NCBI GenBank assembly: GCA_002498365.1
Contig: DAHB01000004.1
Location: 1 to 64,000, forward strand
Direction of reading: 5' to 3'
From: Methanomassiliicoccaceae archaeon UBA421
GTDB taxonomy: Archaea; Thermoplasmatota; Thermoplasmata; Methanomassiliicoccales; Methanomethylophilaceae
DNA: 64,000 nt
Part shown: positions 44,371-53,579 of the stretch, piece by piece
How positions within the stretch are numbered: position 1 is the first letter of the stretch
Layout of the letters: every line of letters begins with the position of its first letter
The notes under the pieces: model-generated
What the model was told of the DNA's origin: nothing
Database searches by the model: none
What the model saw: the letters and a program-made list of their open reading frames with translations, nothing else
Translations under genes and position numbers: made by a program

Positions 44371-45321
44371 ATGTCAAAAACAGGCATATTCATGGCGGCC
44401 GCCGTGGCCATTGCTTTGATCGGCGCCGGTGCCGGGGTTTATTTTACTCCGAACGAGAACGATACGGTGGAGATTGAGATCAAAGACCTTTTCGAGGCCG
44501 GAGATAAACATACGATGGTGGTGGAACTAGGCACCACGGAATACTGGATATCCGATGTAAAGGCAGTCGGCGGCGATCTGAGATTCGACATCGTTGCGAA
44601 CGGGGGCCCCGTTATATCGGATGTGACATATGAAGAGTTGAGTGATGTCCTCCTCGGCGAGATCGCCTTCGATGAAACGGAGAGCGATGCCACGGCGGGT
44701 GACGAAGAACGTATATCCACGCCCTTCGGCGAAAGGGACTGCATAGTTTACACCGAAGATCTGGGAGAGGGCTCAGAGGACGTTTATTACGTCGGGAAAA
44801 ATAACGATGTTGTCTACAGACAGGAACATCTGGTGAACGATGTTGTCACCATGGCCATTATCCTGCAGAAGTCGAGTCTGATGGTCGAATCGAACACGGC
44901 GATCGGTCTGAAGAATGCCGAGGATATAGCAGAGGGCGATTCCGTATCGTTTAAGATCGCGTATATGTCCACTCTCGTTATCGAAGGGGTCAACCTCCCG
45001 GAGGGAGACGGTACCGTAACATACGATGTGCGGATATCGGGATTAGCATACGGGGAGCCTCTGACCCGCGACGAGGTGATCGAAGAAGCAGGCCTTATCT
45101 TCTCCGGAGACCTCGAAAACGACTTAATTGACGCCGGAATAGAAATTATTGATACGCCTTTGGGAAAAGTAAAGTGCGATGTTTACAAAAACGCGGTCTT
45201 TCCGGTTTTAGAAATGACGTACTATGTTTCCAAAGATGTGTTGGTACAGAACGCCGGCATCATTTTGGGCATCACACTGAAAATGTACTGGGAGCACACA
45301 GACCTGGTGATCGTGAAATAA
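44371..45321 (+). CDS. Membrane-anchored exported protein, tandem paralog 1
   Basis: 316 aa. MSKTGIFMAAAVAIALIGAG is an N-terminal anchor or signal, followed by an acidic, beta-rich exported domain (FTPNENDTVEIEIKDLFE; NLPEGDGTVTYDVR). No known family is recognised. The protein is clearly homologous over its full length to the one encoded at 45768, and the 3' flanks are also alike, so a unit of about 1.4 kb was duplicated. Function unknown; the cell-surface setting suggests an envelope role. Confidence 0.65.
   Translation: MSKTGIFMAAAVAIALIGAGAGVYFTPNENDTVEIEIKDLFEAGDKHTMVVELGTTEYWISDVKAVGGDLRFDIVANGGPVISDVTYEELSDVLLGEIAFDETESDATAGDEERISTPFGERDCIVYTEDLGEGSEDVYYVGKNNDVVYRQEHLVNDVVTMAIILQKSSLMVESNTAIGLKNAEDIAEGDSVSFKIAYMSTLVIEGVNLPEGDGTVTYDVRISGLAYGEPLTRDEVIEEAGLIFSGDLENDLIDAGIEIIDTPLGKVKCDVYKNAVFPVLEMTYYVSKDVLVQNAGIILGITLKMYWEHTDLVIVK
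44667..44760 (+). repeat. 94-bp block identical to 46061-46154 (copy A)
   Basis: Starts cttcgatgaaacggagagcg and ends caccgaagat. It is identical base for base in both paralogs, while flanking codons differ. Confidence 0.9.
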
Positions 45322-45736
45322 TCTTGCGGGCCGCGATCATTCGCGAAATCGAAACCTCTTAACCCCCATTTATTATTCCGTCTCCTATCCCGGCCTGACG
45401 TTCGTATCACGCATGACCATGGTGGGGCCCATGACGTAAGCACGCTGCAAATACTCAGACCGAAATCATGAAACGCAGGCCAGGGTGCTTTTCCTGTCGC
45501 GCATATGATATTGAAGATCGAAGATCTTATGTATTTTCCATGGGAGGCGGACGGACAGCGCGTCATAGGCTGAAGCCTTAGCCTCGATGAAGGGGCCATC
45601 CCGCGTCAGTATGCTACAGGGGATGAGGACCGTCCATTGAACGCCTCCTGGTATCACGACGACCGGTGCCCTGCGCAGGCCGTTGGGCCGTCTCCCATCT
45701 TGAGGTACCGCCCGGTCGGCCGAGTGAAAAATACGT
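45322..45736. other. Spacer between tandem paralogs
   Basis: The first about 80 bp resemble the 3' flank of paralog 2 (ATT.CGC..AA...AACCTCTTAA), as expected from duplication. The rest has an open minus-strand frame (45466-45762) without promoter or family match, so I call no gene. Confidence 0.4.
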
Positions 45737-45750
45737 GTATATATAATAAA
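45737..45750 (+). promoter_or_regulatory. TATA box of anchored paralog 2
   Basis: gtatatataataaa centred about 25 nt before the ATG at 45768; predicts a leaderless mRNA. Confidence 0.6.
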
Positions 45751-45767
45751 AAACGGTTTCAATATAT

Positions 45768-46712
45768 ATGTCGAAATCAGGCATTATTCTGGCCTTCGCA
45801 GTGGTCGTAGCATTGGTAGGTGCCGGCGCAGGGATTTATTTCACCCCGAACGAAAACGATACGGTGGAGATCGAGATCAAAGACCTTTTCGAGGTCGGAG
45901 ACGAGCATACGAGAGTGATGGAATTAGACATCGTGTTGGAGATATCCAACATCAGAACGGTCGGCGGAAACCTGATATTCGACGTCTATGAGGACGGGAG
46001 CCTCGATTCATCGGACCAGACATACGAAGACCTGACCGATTACATCATCGGCGGGATCGTCTTCGATGAAACGGAGAGCGATGCCACGGCGGGTGACGAA
46101 GAACGTATATCCACGCCCTTCGGCGAAAGGGACTGCATAGTTTACACCGAAGATATGGGGGAGGGCCTGGAGGACGTTTATTACGTCGGAAAAAATAACA
46201 ACGTAGTATACAGAGACGAACAGCTAGTCAACGGTATGGTATTAGCAACCTATACTTTGCAGAAGTCGGATCTGCTGATCGAATCGAACACGGCGATCGG
46301 TCTGAAGAATGCCGAAGATATAGAGGAGGGCGACTCCTGTTCGTTCAAGATCATGTACATGTACACTTTCGCGATCGAGGGGGTCAACCTCCCGGAGGGA
46401 GACGGTACCGTAACCTACGATGTGCGGGTATTCGGGTCTTCATTGGAGGAGCCTCTGACCCGCGACGAGATGATCCAAGCGACGGTCCTTTTCTTACCTG
46501 AAAGTATCAGAGACAGCGCGGTCGATGTCAGAATAGAGAACGTGGACACCTCCTTGGGAAGGGTCAAGTGCCTTGCATATACATGCGAAGACAGTCCCGG
46601 TATCGAGATCACATACTACGTCTCGAACGATGTATTGGTTATGATCGGCGGCATTTCGGGCGGCGTGGCGAAGATCTACTGGGAGCACACCGACCTGGTG
46701 GTTGCGAAATAA
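45768..46712 (+). CDS. Membrane-anchored exported protein, tandem paralog 2
   Basis: 314 aa. The anchor MSKSGIILAFAVVVALVGAG and the following domain match paralog 1, with the most divergent part around residues 45-75 and 215-270. A 94-bp stretch is identical in DNA, far above the rest, which suggests recent gene conversion. Two Cys (in VKCLAYTCEDS) lie near the C-terminus; paralog 1 retains only one there. Function unknown. Confidence 0.65.
   Translation: MSKSGIILAFAVVVALVGAGAGIYFTPNENDTVEIEIKDLFEVGDEHTRVMELDIVLEISNIRTVGGNLIFDVYEDGSLDSSDQTYEDLTDYIIGGIVFDETESDATAGDEERISTPFGERDCIVYTEDMGEGLEDVYYVGKNNNVVYRDEQLVNGMVLATYTLQKSDLLIESNTAIGLKNAEDIEEGDSCSFKIMYMYTFAIEGVNLPEGDGTVTYDVRVFGSSLEEPLTRDEMIQATVLFLPESIRDSAVDVRIENVDTSLGRVKCLAYTCEDSPGIEITYYVSNDVLVMIGGISGGVAKIYWEHTDLVVAK
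46061..46154 (+). repeat. 94-bp block identical to 44667-44760 (copy B)
   Basis: Second copy of the identical block, 1394 bp downstream of the first. Confidence 0.9.
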
Positions 46713-46816
46713 TCGCGCGGATGATTATTTTTCGCAAGATCCAAACCTCTTAATTTCAATTTGATCTTCTATCTCCCATCCGAACACGACATCCCCAAAT
46801 AATGTCGGAACCATAA

Positions 46817-46836
46817 GGAGGGTATCCTCCCTTTAT
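46817..46836 (+). terminator. Hairpin terminator after paralog 2
   Basis: ggagg/cctcc stem with loop gtat followed by ctttatt. Confidence 0.5.
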
Positions 46837-46921
46837 TTCGACGAACTCTCGGGTCCGATCCAAAAATGCCTGGGTCTGAAAAATTGATTTTCGATTTCAG
46901 AACGCTGGCAATAACAAGTGG

Positions 46922-46996
46922 CGAACGGGGAGGGATTCGAACCCTCGGCCTGCAGCTTAGGAGGCTGCTGCCATATCCTGACTAGGCCACCCGTCC
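46922..46996 (-). tRNA. tRNA-Arg (CCT)
   Basis: Minus-strand cloverleaf: acceptor ggacggg/cccgttc, anticodon arm gcagc-ctcctaa-gctgc with anticodon CCT (reads AGG), T arm gaggg-ttcgaat-ccctc, discriminator G. CCA is encoded (complement of 46919-46921). Confidence 0.92.
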
Positions 46997-47145
46997 GTAA
47001 GGGCTCGATATATGGATGCGGTTAATAAGTTTTGTGATGCGGGAAAAAGGAGCCAGCGTGAAAAACGCAGTTCCGAGAGCGCATGAGGATGAGAAACGAA
47101 GATCGAAAGAAAGTAAGTGATTTAAGAAGAGGTTTGGAAAGAAGC

Positions 47146-47910
47146 TCACTCCTCTGCGGGAGAGTCCTTCTCTTCCTTGTCCTCTTTCTTGGCGGAAGCC
47201 CATACTTCGACGAACTCGACCCTGTCGACCCCGAAGACGGACCTCATGTCGCTGACGATCTTGAACCTGGCCATGACCCAGTTCTGGTTGAACTTTGCCA
47301 TGTCGGAGACCGTGATGGACACTTTGTCCTTGGAGATGTCGAATGCGAACCCGTCGGAGGTCCCGAACTCGGTCTCCAGGATTGCCTTGGCCTTCTCGGT
47401 GGAGTCTTCGATGGGGTCGGAGACGGAGAACCTGTATACCAGGTCGTGTCCCGCGAGGGGGCTGTTGAAGTCCACCTTGACGCGTCCGGCGGCGGCCGTC
47501 ATGACGGTCCCGGTGCGGTCGCCGAGGGTGACCCTGAGGCCGGGGAACGGGTTGATCTCCTGCTTGTAGAACTCCTTGTCGCGGTACATCTCGATGAGCT
47601 TTGGGTCCCTGGGGCCGGCGGCCTCTTCGCAGGGGATCGTGATCTCGGTCACTTTTCCGGGCTCAGCGTCCCCGATGGCCTTCTCGAGGGCGGGGAAGAG
47701 CATGTTGGAGCCTGTGATGTAGACCATGGGCTTGTAGGTGAACTTCTCGTCGAATGCGCCCGCTTCCTTGGCCTTGTCCTCTTCGGTGGTGTCGAAGAGC
47801 TTCATGTCTTCGGCGAAATACGCGCAGTATCTCAGCTGGACGATCTTCTTCGCGTCCTTCTTGTCAGCGGTCTTCTTCTCTGCCTTGGGTTTAGCGTCAT
47901 TTTCTGCCAT
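47146..47910 (-). CDS. FKBP-type peptidyl-prolyl isomerase (long archaeal form)
   Basis: 254 aa. After a Lys/Ala/Asp-rich tail, residues about 25-160 carry the FKBP core with an IF insert like SlyD/MtFKBP26 (FDTTEEDKAKEAGAFDE, LFPALEKAIGDAEPGK, NPLAGHDLVY-like NSPLAGHDLVYRF). A C-terminal alpha-beta domain of about 85 residues (LETEFGTSDGFAFDISKDKV) follows, as in other long archaeal FKBPs, and the tail is acidic. It speeds Xaa-Pro isomerisation and acts as a chaperone in the cytosol. Confidence 0.88.
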   Translation of the reverse strand: MAENDAKPKAEKKTADKKDAKKIVQLRYCAYFAEDMKLFDTTEEDKAKEAGAFDEKFTYKPMVYITGSNMLFPALEKAIGDAEPGKVTEITIPCEEAAGPRDPKLIEMYRDKEFYKQEINPFPGLRVTLGDRTGTVMTAAAGRVKVDFNSPLAGHDLVYRFSVSDPIEDSTEKAKAILETEFGTSDGFAFDISKDKVSITVSDMAKFNQNWVMARFKIVSDMRSVFGVDRVEFVEVWASAKKEDKEEKDSPAEE

Positions 47911-48057
47911 TTTATATCACCAAACGGTAACGTTGGAATGCAACGCCTTCGCGATTACGTAACCTCTATTAAATATATCGGTCATGCACGACGGACGTGG
48001 AAGCGCCATCAAAACATGGAAAGTAATAAAAGTAAGCCCTACATTCGCTGGCTTACA

Positions 48058-48131
48058 GCCACCTTTGCATAGCCCGGTAGTGCGGCTGACTTGTAATCAG
48101 CAGGTCGGGGATTCGAATTCCTCAGGTGGCT
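48058..48131 (+). tRNA. tRNA-Thr (TGT)
   Basis: 74-nt cloverleaf: acceptor gccacct/aggtggc, anticodon arm gctga-cttgtaa-tcagc with anticodon TGT, T arm gggga-ttcgaat-tcctc, discriminator T, encoded CCA at 48132-48134. The accessory region begins directly after it. Confidence 0.92.
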
Positions 48132-48229
48132 CCACTTCACTTATAAGGAATCGCTGATTTTTCGGTTGTTTGAGGGTTTAAGAAATTTCTGTGCCCCCGA
48201 GTACACTTTAAGATCGAAACGATTCATGA

Positions 48230-48535
48230 TCATCAGGCTCAAAACAGCACGAAAACACATCAAAACCTGATTATTGGTCCTTAAATCAGCAGGTCCCGTT
48301 CGATGTCATTCTTACCGAGAATAAACGATACTGCACGATACCCATAGTATCGAAACACATCGCCCTATCATGGGTCGAGGAACCGAAGAAGCTGATTGGG
48401 AACTGCGTAACGTATGGTGAAGCGATCATCGACAGCGACTTCGAGGAAGGCGTATCCAATTGGCGCGATGCCATGGAATCGGTTCCCGAAGAGGACTTCG
48501 AAACACTGTATCCAAGGATCTTGGATTCCGTGTAA
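48230..48535 (+). pseudogene. Decayed gene fragment
   Basis: A 101-codon open frame ending with TAA but without any ATG, GTG or TTG before its last quarter. The encoded text looks like real protein (VPFDVILTENKRYCTIPIVS; HIALSWVEEPKKLIGNC; VPEEDFETLYPRILDSV). It is a 3' remnant of an unknown gene, truncated at its 5' end. Confidence 0.45.
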
Positions 48536-48732
48536 AGGTCGTTCGTGCAACAGGCGTGGAAGACCGCGGCAGGAATGAATTCCTATAAATCGGATGGGCT
48601 TGCCACAATGGTCAGGATCTACAGCAATGACACATACGAGTTGCTGCCGGAGCCGAACTCAAGGACACAGAAACATTGGAGACATGCAACGCTTCGACTA
48701 CGTCTCGGAGTTCTCTCGTATCAATATATCTG
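48536..48732. other. Remnant-bearing spacer
   Basis: Contains a short plus-strand stretch reading GLATMVRIYSNDTYELLPEP without a full gene around it. Probably decayed accessory DNA. Confidence 0.3.
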
Positions 48733-49941
48733 TCAGATATCATCGGACAGAAATTCCTTCAGCCCGCAGCACACGATCCCTTTATCTGTCACGCCTTCGT
48801 AGACTCCGGGTTCCATCATGACCACATATTTGGGGAAGCTGTCCCTGATGGATTCCAGATTGCCGAACTCGCGCCTCATCGTCTCCTCGGATTGGATGGC
48901 CTGGCATGCCTGGATGTATATTCTGTCACCGTTCCTCTCCGCGACGAAGTCTATCTCCTTCCCCTCGGAATCCCCGACGTACACCTCATATCCCCTTCCC
49001 AGAAGTTCGGTGAAGATCATGTTTTCCATATGCCCCGGAGTATCCTCCGGGCGATATCCGATCAGAGCATGCTTTATCCCCAGATCCGTGACGTAGTACT
49101 TGTACTTCGAAGAGAGGACTTTCCTCCCCTTGATGTCGAAGACATTGGCGCGTATCAGTATATTGGCCGATTCCAGGAACCCGAGGTATTCATACACCGT
49201 GTCCGTGGATGTCCTGATCCCGGACGACCTCAGCGTCTTGTAGATGTTGTTCGCCGACACGTATTTCCCTATCATCGACGCCGTGCATCTGAGAAGATCC
49301 CTCAGCAGCAGTTTGTTCTTGATACCATATCTGAGCTCGATATCATTCGATATCGACACATCGACTATGTCGCGCACGGTCTGCATCGAAGATTGGACAT
49401 CGGCCGGATTACGCCAGAGGATCGGAAATCCCCCGATGCGGACGAACCGGTCGAACACTTCGCCGTCCCCGCCGTACATGTTCCTGAACTCTACGCATTC
49501 CGAATACGACAACGGCAACATTCCGATCTCATTGAATCTGCCGCCGAGGTGTGTGGAATACTCCGAAGAAAGGAGATCGGAATTCGATCCGGTTATGTAT
49601 ACGTCGCAGACGTTCCTTGCGATCAGATCACGTATCGCGAGCTCCCACCCCGATATATTCTGGACCTCGTCGATGAAGAGCGCGTTCCTCTTCCCTTCGA
49701 CGATGTTGGAATCGACGCTTCCGAGCAATGCTCTCCAATCCTTCAGATCGTAGTTCTCGGCGAGCTCCATGTTGATATAGATTATATTGTCGTCTCTGAG
49801 CGATTCGGAGAATATCCTCATCACGGACGATTTGCCGCAACGGCGTATTCCCGTGACGATCTTGGCATTGCCGTTGCCGACGAACGGCCTTATCTTATCG
49901 GTGTATCTGGTGCGCTACGCCAACCCGCTGCTCCGATCCAT
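48733..49941 (-). CDS. DUF4143-type AAA ATPase with in-frame UAG at codon 9 (possible pyrrolysine)
   Basis: 402 residues if codon 9, TAG at 49915-49917, is translated. The part before the internal ATG at 49824 is essential: it holds Walker A (VTGIRRCGKSSVM). Later motifs are Walker B ALFIDEVQN, sensor-like YITGSNSDLLSSE and the C-terminal nuclease-like DUF4143 segment (GYEVYVGDSEGKEIDFVAER). A TATA box is centred 26 nt before ATG 49941, so transcription starts at that ATG and includes the TAG. No start codon lies between the TAG and Walker A. Either UAG is read as pyrrolysine or the gene is inactivated. Role of this family is poorly known; many sit in accessory regions. Confidence 0.65.
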
Positions 49942-49960
49942 GAAATAAACAAGATATGAG

Positions 49961-49972
49961 AGTATTTAATTC
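49961..49972 (-). promoter_or_regulatory. TATA box of the UAG-containing ATPase
   Basis: gaattaaatact on the minus strand, centred 26 nt before the ATG at 49941. Confidence 0.55.
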
Positions 49973-50066
49973 TATCATAGTTTCGATTTGATAAGGAAAC
50001 AATCGCATAATATTACAACGTGTTTCCTTGTGCAATCGAAACTATTGATACCGTCGTATTCCGTGG

Positions 50067-50282
50067 TCAACCTTTGTCACCGGTCCCTTCCATCGCCATG
50101 TCGAGGTACTGCGATCCTCTCCTTCGCCCGCACTTCTTCTGCTGCAAGCGCCTGTCAGAATTCCTCCTGAACCCGTCCGCCATACCTACGCGTTCCACAA
50201 TCTCGCGGACGGTCTTCGGCGAGCGGCCTAAACGCTCAGCTGCATCAGTGACGGTCCTGCCGTCCGCGACCATCTCACCCAT
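50067..50282 (-). pseudogene. Helix-turn-helix protein fragment
   Basis: 71 codons. TVTDAAERLGRSPKTVREIV is a good helix-turn-helix, and the C-terminus is basic (RRLQQKKCGRRRG). It may be the DNA-binding end of a transposase or resolvase. An adjacent broken frame (around 50300-50400) could be its missing N-terminal part. Confidence 0.3.
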
Positions 50283-50596
50283 AACCTCCTATCGATGCTG
50301 TACCTCTTCCTGATGTCCTCTATGTTCTCAAGTTGCCCGAACCTCTTGAGCACATCGGACTCGCGGACGATACGCAGGACGATGAGAACGACGGGGCCGA
50401 TTGACCGAGCTCCCCGGGATCGGGCCGAAAACGACGCTTCGTTTTTCCGAACAACAGCCAGCAGAAAAAACGAAAACGATTCGAGCGGGGGTCGCGCACG
50501 CGTGTACACAGATGGAGATAGAGAGGCGGTTCTGAGGATGTTTTCTCGAAATTTTCGTCAAGATGCTCTAAGCCCGTCCCGCAACGGTAGCCAGAT

Positions 50597-50716
50597 GTCG
50601 TAAAGGAGCATCATCGGAAAGGGTATGCGATTATACTTATTTAGCGTCGGAGAGGAGGGCTGAGTGAACATGGACGTAAAGGAACCCTTTACGACAGATT
50701 GTATACTCTTTACGAC
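50597..50716. repeat. Cluster of gtcgtaaagg-like elements
   Basis: gtcgtaaagg at 50597-50606 is repeated inverted as cctttacgac at 50686-50695 and ctctttacgac at 50706-50716, with a related gacgtaaagg at 50673-50682. They could be operator sites or remains of inverted repeats. Confidence 0.35.
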
Positions 50717-51066
50717 CGAATGGTACGTGTACGTTAGTTGGTTAATTAATTTACAACCACGATGGGGGCCCGGTGCTGTAGTGTCTGACTGAGTCACTTA
50801 GAACAAATGGATCTGTCACATCAAACAAATCTGACCTGAAGATTGAGTTTCATGAGATACTTCACATTGACCCCTCTGTAAATCTTGGAGAAATCATGAC
50901 GTGTTGTGGAAGCAGTCTCAAGCTTTGTGTGCCGATGAGATAATCTTCGAAATCATTGCGGTTTTACAGATAGTAGCGGAGTACTTCGCCGTCCTGTTTG
51001 ACGATGATGTAACCTCCGCTCGTATCTTCCAATCCCGTCCACGGACGGATGAATGCCCACAACGAT

Positions 51067-53577
51067 TCACGATAATTTCTGATCATATGCCTGCTCTTCG
51101 GTCAAATCAAGAAATCTTTGAAGGTACTCGGCCCCCTTGTGATAATCCACATTGATCACCGTTCCGCCAATGTACATGCGGGACAGCTGCATCAATGCTC
51201 TGAGATTGCCTTCGTCTGCCAATTTATTGTAGATTTTCAGAGCTTCCACGACATTCTGCTCGCATCCATCGCCTGTCTCGAAACGTTGTGCTCTCTTGAA
51301 AGGGTCGCGTTCGATGTTTTCAGATTGCTTCTCGGAACCATTAGATGATCTAGTATAATTAGATACATTTACGATTACAAATTCTTCCTGAGTAGCAGTA
51401 TTCTTCTCGACGATCTGAAGATCCACTAAACCGCTCATATCGAAAATAGCAGGAACGCCCAATTTGAAATGACCGCTTGCCTTTGTACATTTGGATCTGT
51501 ACACATAGCGCGTTTTACAATTTGGAGGCATACAATAAGGCGTGATTATAAGTATATCGTTCTTGGAATCGATATCATATTTGCCAAGTGAATCAGTTTT
51601 TATTACTTCGTACTTATCTTCGCCATAGTAGAGATCCAGGTATAATCTGCATTTGTTCGCTACTACATGTTCGAGAAAATCTGAAATATAGGATTCGCAC
51701 AACCCTGATTCGACGGTGCCACTGTATTCTCTGACAAACATATCGTCTGTCCTAAACCTCAACACAATATCCCCTCCGTCGGCAATACATCCCGGCGATA
51801 TCAGGAACCTGTTGTTGAAATCCGATGCCTGCAGGCTCTCAGTGGATGCATTTATCCATTCATCTGAATTAGCAGGTTGAAGGTTGAAGAAGATGTTCGG
51901 AGTCCTCACACTCAGTATGAATTCCTTTCCATTGACATATCTGGAATCAAGAATGAACATATCGTCTGGACCGTATTCAAGTGTGCAATCCTCGCCTTCG
52001 CTGTTGGTCTGTATTGATCCGAAATTCCTCACACCAATCAATGTATCAGGAGAGTATTCCAGCCCGCGGATAAGGACATATTTCTTAGTAAATTGCGATG
52101 TTCCGTGAACATATACCTTCATCGTGTACTTTCCGGTCTCGATAGTGTCGATTATTATATTCGGATCTACGAATCTTTGTTCAGCCGTGAAGGTATTGCT
52201 AAAATATACTTTGTTCGCGTAGTCTTTTATGATTATCTGAAATTCGCTTACATTATCGATAAGATTGATTGTCGGATGTCTCGAACATATATTCTCCTCC
52301 GAATCACATTTCACATCCGTGCCCGCTATCTCGGGGATGTTGAACTCCACCTTAGCCATAGCACGCTTGTTTACGATGACTCTATCATTTCCAATGTGAT
52401 ATTCGGACCCGTATGTGAGGCGAGTATGTATTAGCCTCATATTCCCTACTGATTCCAGCTCGTTCAACACAGGTATGTCGTAATCGTTCGATGCAGTGAG
52501 CACTTTGTACTCCGACTCCGACAGATTCCTTGCATACTCCCCATTCATCTTGAAGAACAGAGCCTCACACTTGGGAATCTTCAGCAATTCGTTATCATAT
52601 GAATCCTGGACGACGATCCCAGTAAAGAGATCTGCCAATCCGATATCGCCCCGTGGCAGATTATAGTCCCTCTTACTCGTATATTTTTTTCCGCGAATGG
52701 TACCGACTGGAATGGAATCATTCACATGGATCTCATTGCCAACAAGTATTTTCAGAGAGAATAAATCCGATTTCACATCGTACCTCGGAACATCGAGTTT
52801 CAGACGAAAATCATCATTTGTTTCCAGCAACCTGACTTTGATAGATTTGCGGTGGACATTTGTATTTTCATCGTTGAACCAGTCGAGAAAAGCCACTTCC
52901 CAACGTCCGAGATCCTCGCCGGGATCGTCATTCTTGTTCGCATCTATCTTCCTCAATACTTTCTCAAACAGATCTTTGCAGAGATCGTAGTCTGCAACCA
53001 GATCCCTGAACGAACTTCCTAGACTGCTTCTTTTTACTTTGTCTACTGCGTATTCGTCGGATATCTTCTTTATTGCCGGCCCATAATCATATTCGAGATC
53101 ATTACCTAAGTCACGATATAATCCATATACAAGATCAAAAAAGCCACCCGCATAATATTTTGACGTTGAGTTAAGAAGAATCGTGTTCATGAAGTTCTTC
53201 TTTCCTTCCTCCAAGATCTTCAAATCATGTGCGCTCAATGCGTTTTTAGTAATGTCGCGCACTTCGCGCTGATCGTCTGCTGTAGATAAGGGACGTCCGG
53301 CTAATTCAGAGATGATCTTCCAGATGTCGCCCTTTCCGTAATCGTCCTCGCCATATCTTTCGTAGAGTGCATCCACGATAAGATAAGCCAGCAATACTCC
53401 GAAATCTTTGTTTCCATGGCGAGCCCGGTAGTATATCTCGATGGAATTATCTCTTATGAAGAACAGATCCGAATCCTCTACGGTCGCCGATATCAAGATC
53501 GGACATACGCCTGCAGAAAGCTGAGACTGGATTTCCTTGGATATCCTCACATACCGATCTGCTTTCTCCTGATCCAT
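51067..53577 (-). CDS. Island protein of unknown function with C-terminal Sel1-like repeats
   Basis: 836 aa, no signal or membrane segment. Residues about 1-250 are helical (DRYVRISKEIQSQLSAGVC; KKNFMNTILLNSTSKYYAGG). Residues about 250-720 are beta-rich and look like several immunoglobulin- or C2-like sandwiches (YTMKVYVHGTSQFTKKYVLI). Residues about 755-830 form two Sel1/TPR-like units (FETGDGCEQNVVEALKIYNK; LADEGNLRALMQLSRMYIGG). The ATG lies two bases after the helicase stop, so the two are translated as a pair. The beta/Sel1 combination recurs in the divergent gene. Family not recognised; probably the partner of the helicase. Confidence 0.6.
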   Translation of the reverse strand: MDQEKADRYVRISKEIQSQLSAGVCPILISATVEDSDLFFIRDNSIEIYYRARHGNKDFGVLLAYLIVDALYERYGEDDYGKGDIWKIISELAGRPLSTADDQREVRDITKNALSAHDLKILEEGKKNFMNTILLNSTSKYYAGGFFDLVYGLYRDLGNDLEYDYGPAIKKISDEYAVDKVKRSSLGSSFRDLVADYDLCKDLFEKVLRKIDANKNDDPGEDLGRWEVAFLDWFNDENTNVHRKSIKVRLLETNDDFRLKLDVPRYDVKSDLFSLKILVGNEIHVNDSIPVGTIRGKKYTSKRDYNLPRGDIGLADLFTGIVVQDSYDNELLKIPKCEALFFKMNGEYARNLSESEYKVLTASNDYDIPVLNELESVGNMRLIHTRLTYGSEYHIGNDRVIVNKRAMAKVEFNIPEIAGTDVKCDSEENICSRHPTINLIDNVSEFQIIIKDYANKVYFSNTFTAEQRFVDPNIIIDTIETGKYTMKVYVHGTSQFTKKYVLIRGLEYSPDTLIGVRNFGSIQTNSEGEDCTLEYGPDDMFILDSRYVNGKEFILSVRTPNIFFNLQPANSDEWINASTESLQASDFNNRFLISPGCIADGGDIVLRFRTDDMFVREYSGTVESGLCESYISDFLEHVVANKCRLYLDLYYGEDKYEVIKTDSLGKYDIDSKNDILIITPYCMPPNCKTRYVYRSKCTKASGHFKLGVPAIFDMSGLVDLQIVEKNTATQEEFVIVNVSNYTRSSNGSEKQSENIERDPFKRAQRFETGDGCEQNVVEALKIYNKLADEGNLRALMQLSRMYIGGTVINVDYHKGAEYLQRFLDLTEEQAYDQKLS

Positions 53578-53579
53578 GT

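Larger units (their letters stand above)
49973..51066. other. Decayed accessory DNA between ATPase and island
   Basis: More than 1 kb without an intact gene. It holds an HTH-coding fragment (50067-50282, minus), a cluster of gtcgtaaagg-like elements (50597-50716) and broken minus-strand frames (for example IVRESDVLKRFGQLENIEDI near 50330-50400). This pattern fits remains of an integrated element. Confidence 0.4.

Noticed and set aside
45466..45762. 98-codon minus-strand frame in the paralog spacer
   Set aside because: No promoter, no family features, and it runs through the TATA region of paralog 2.
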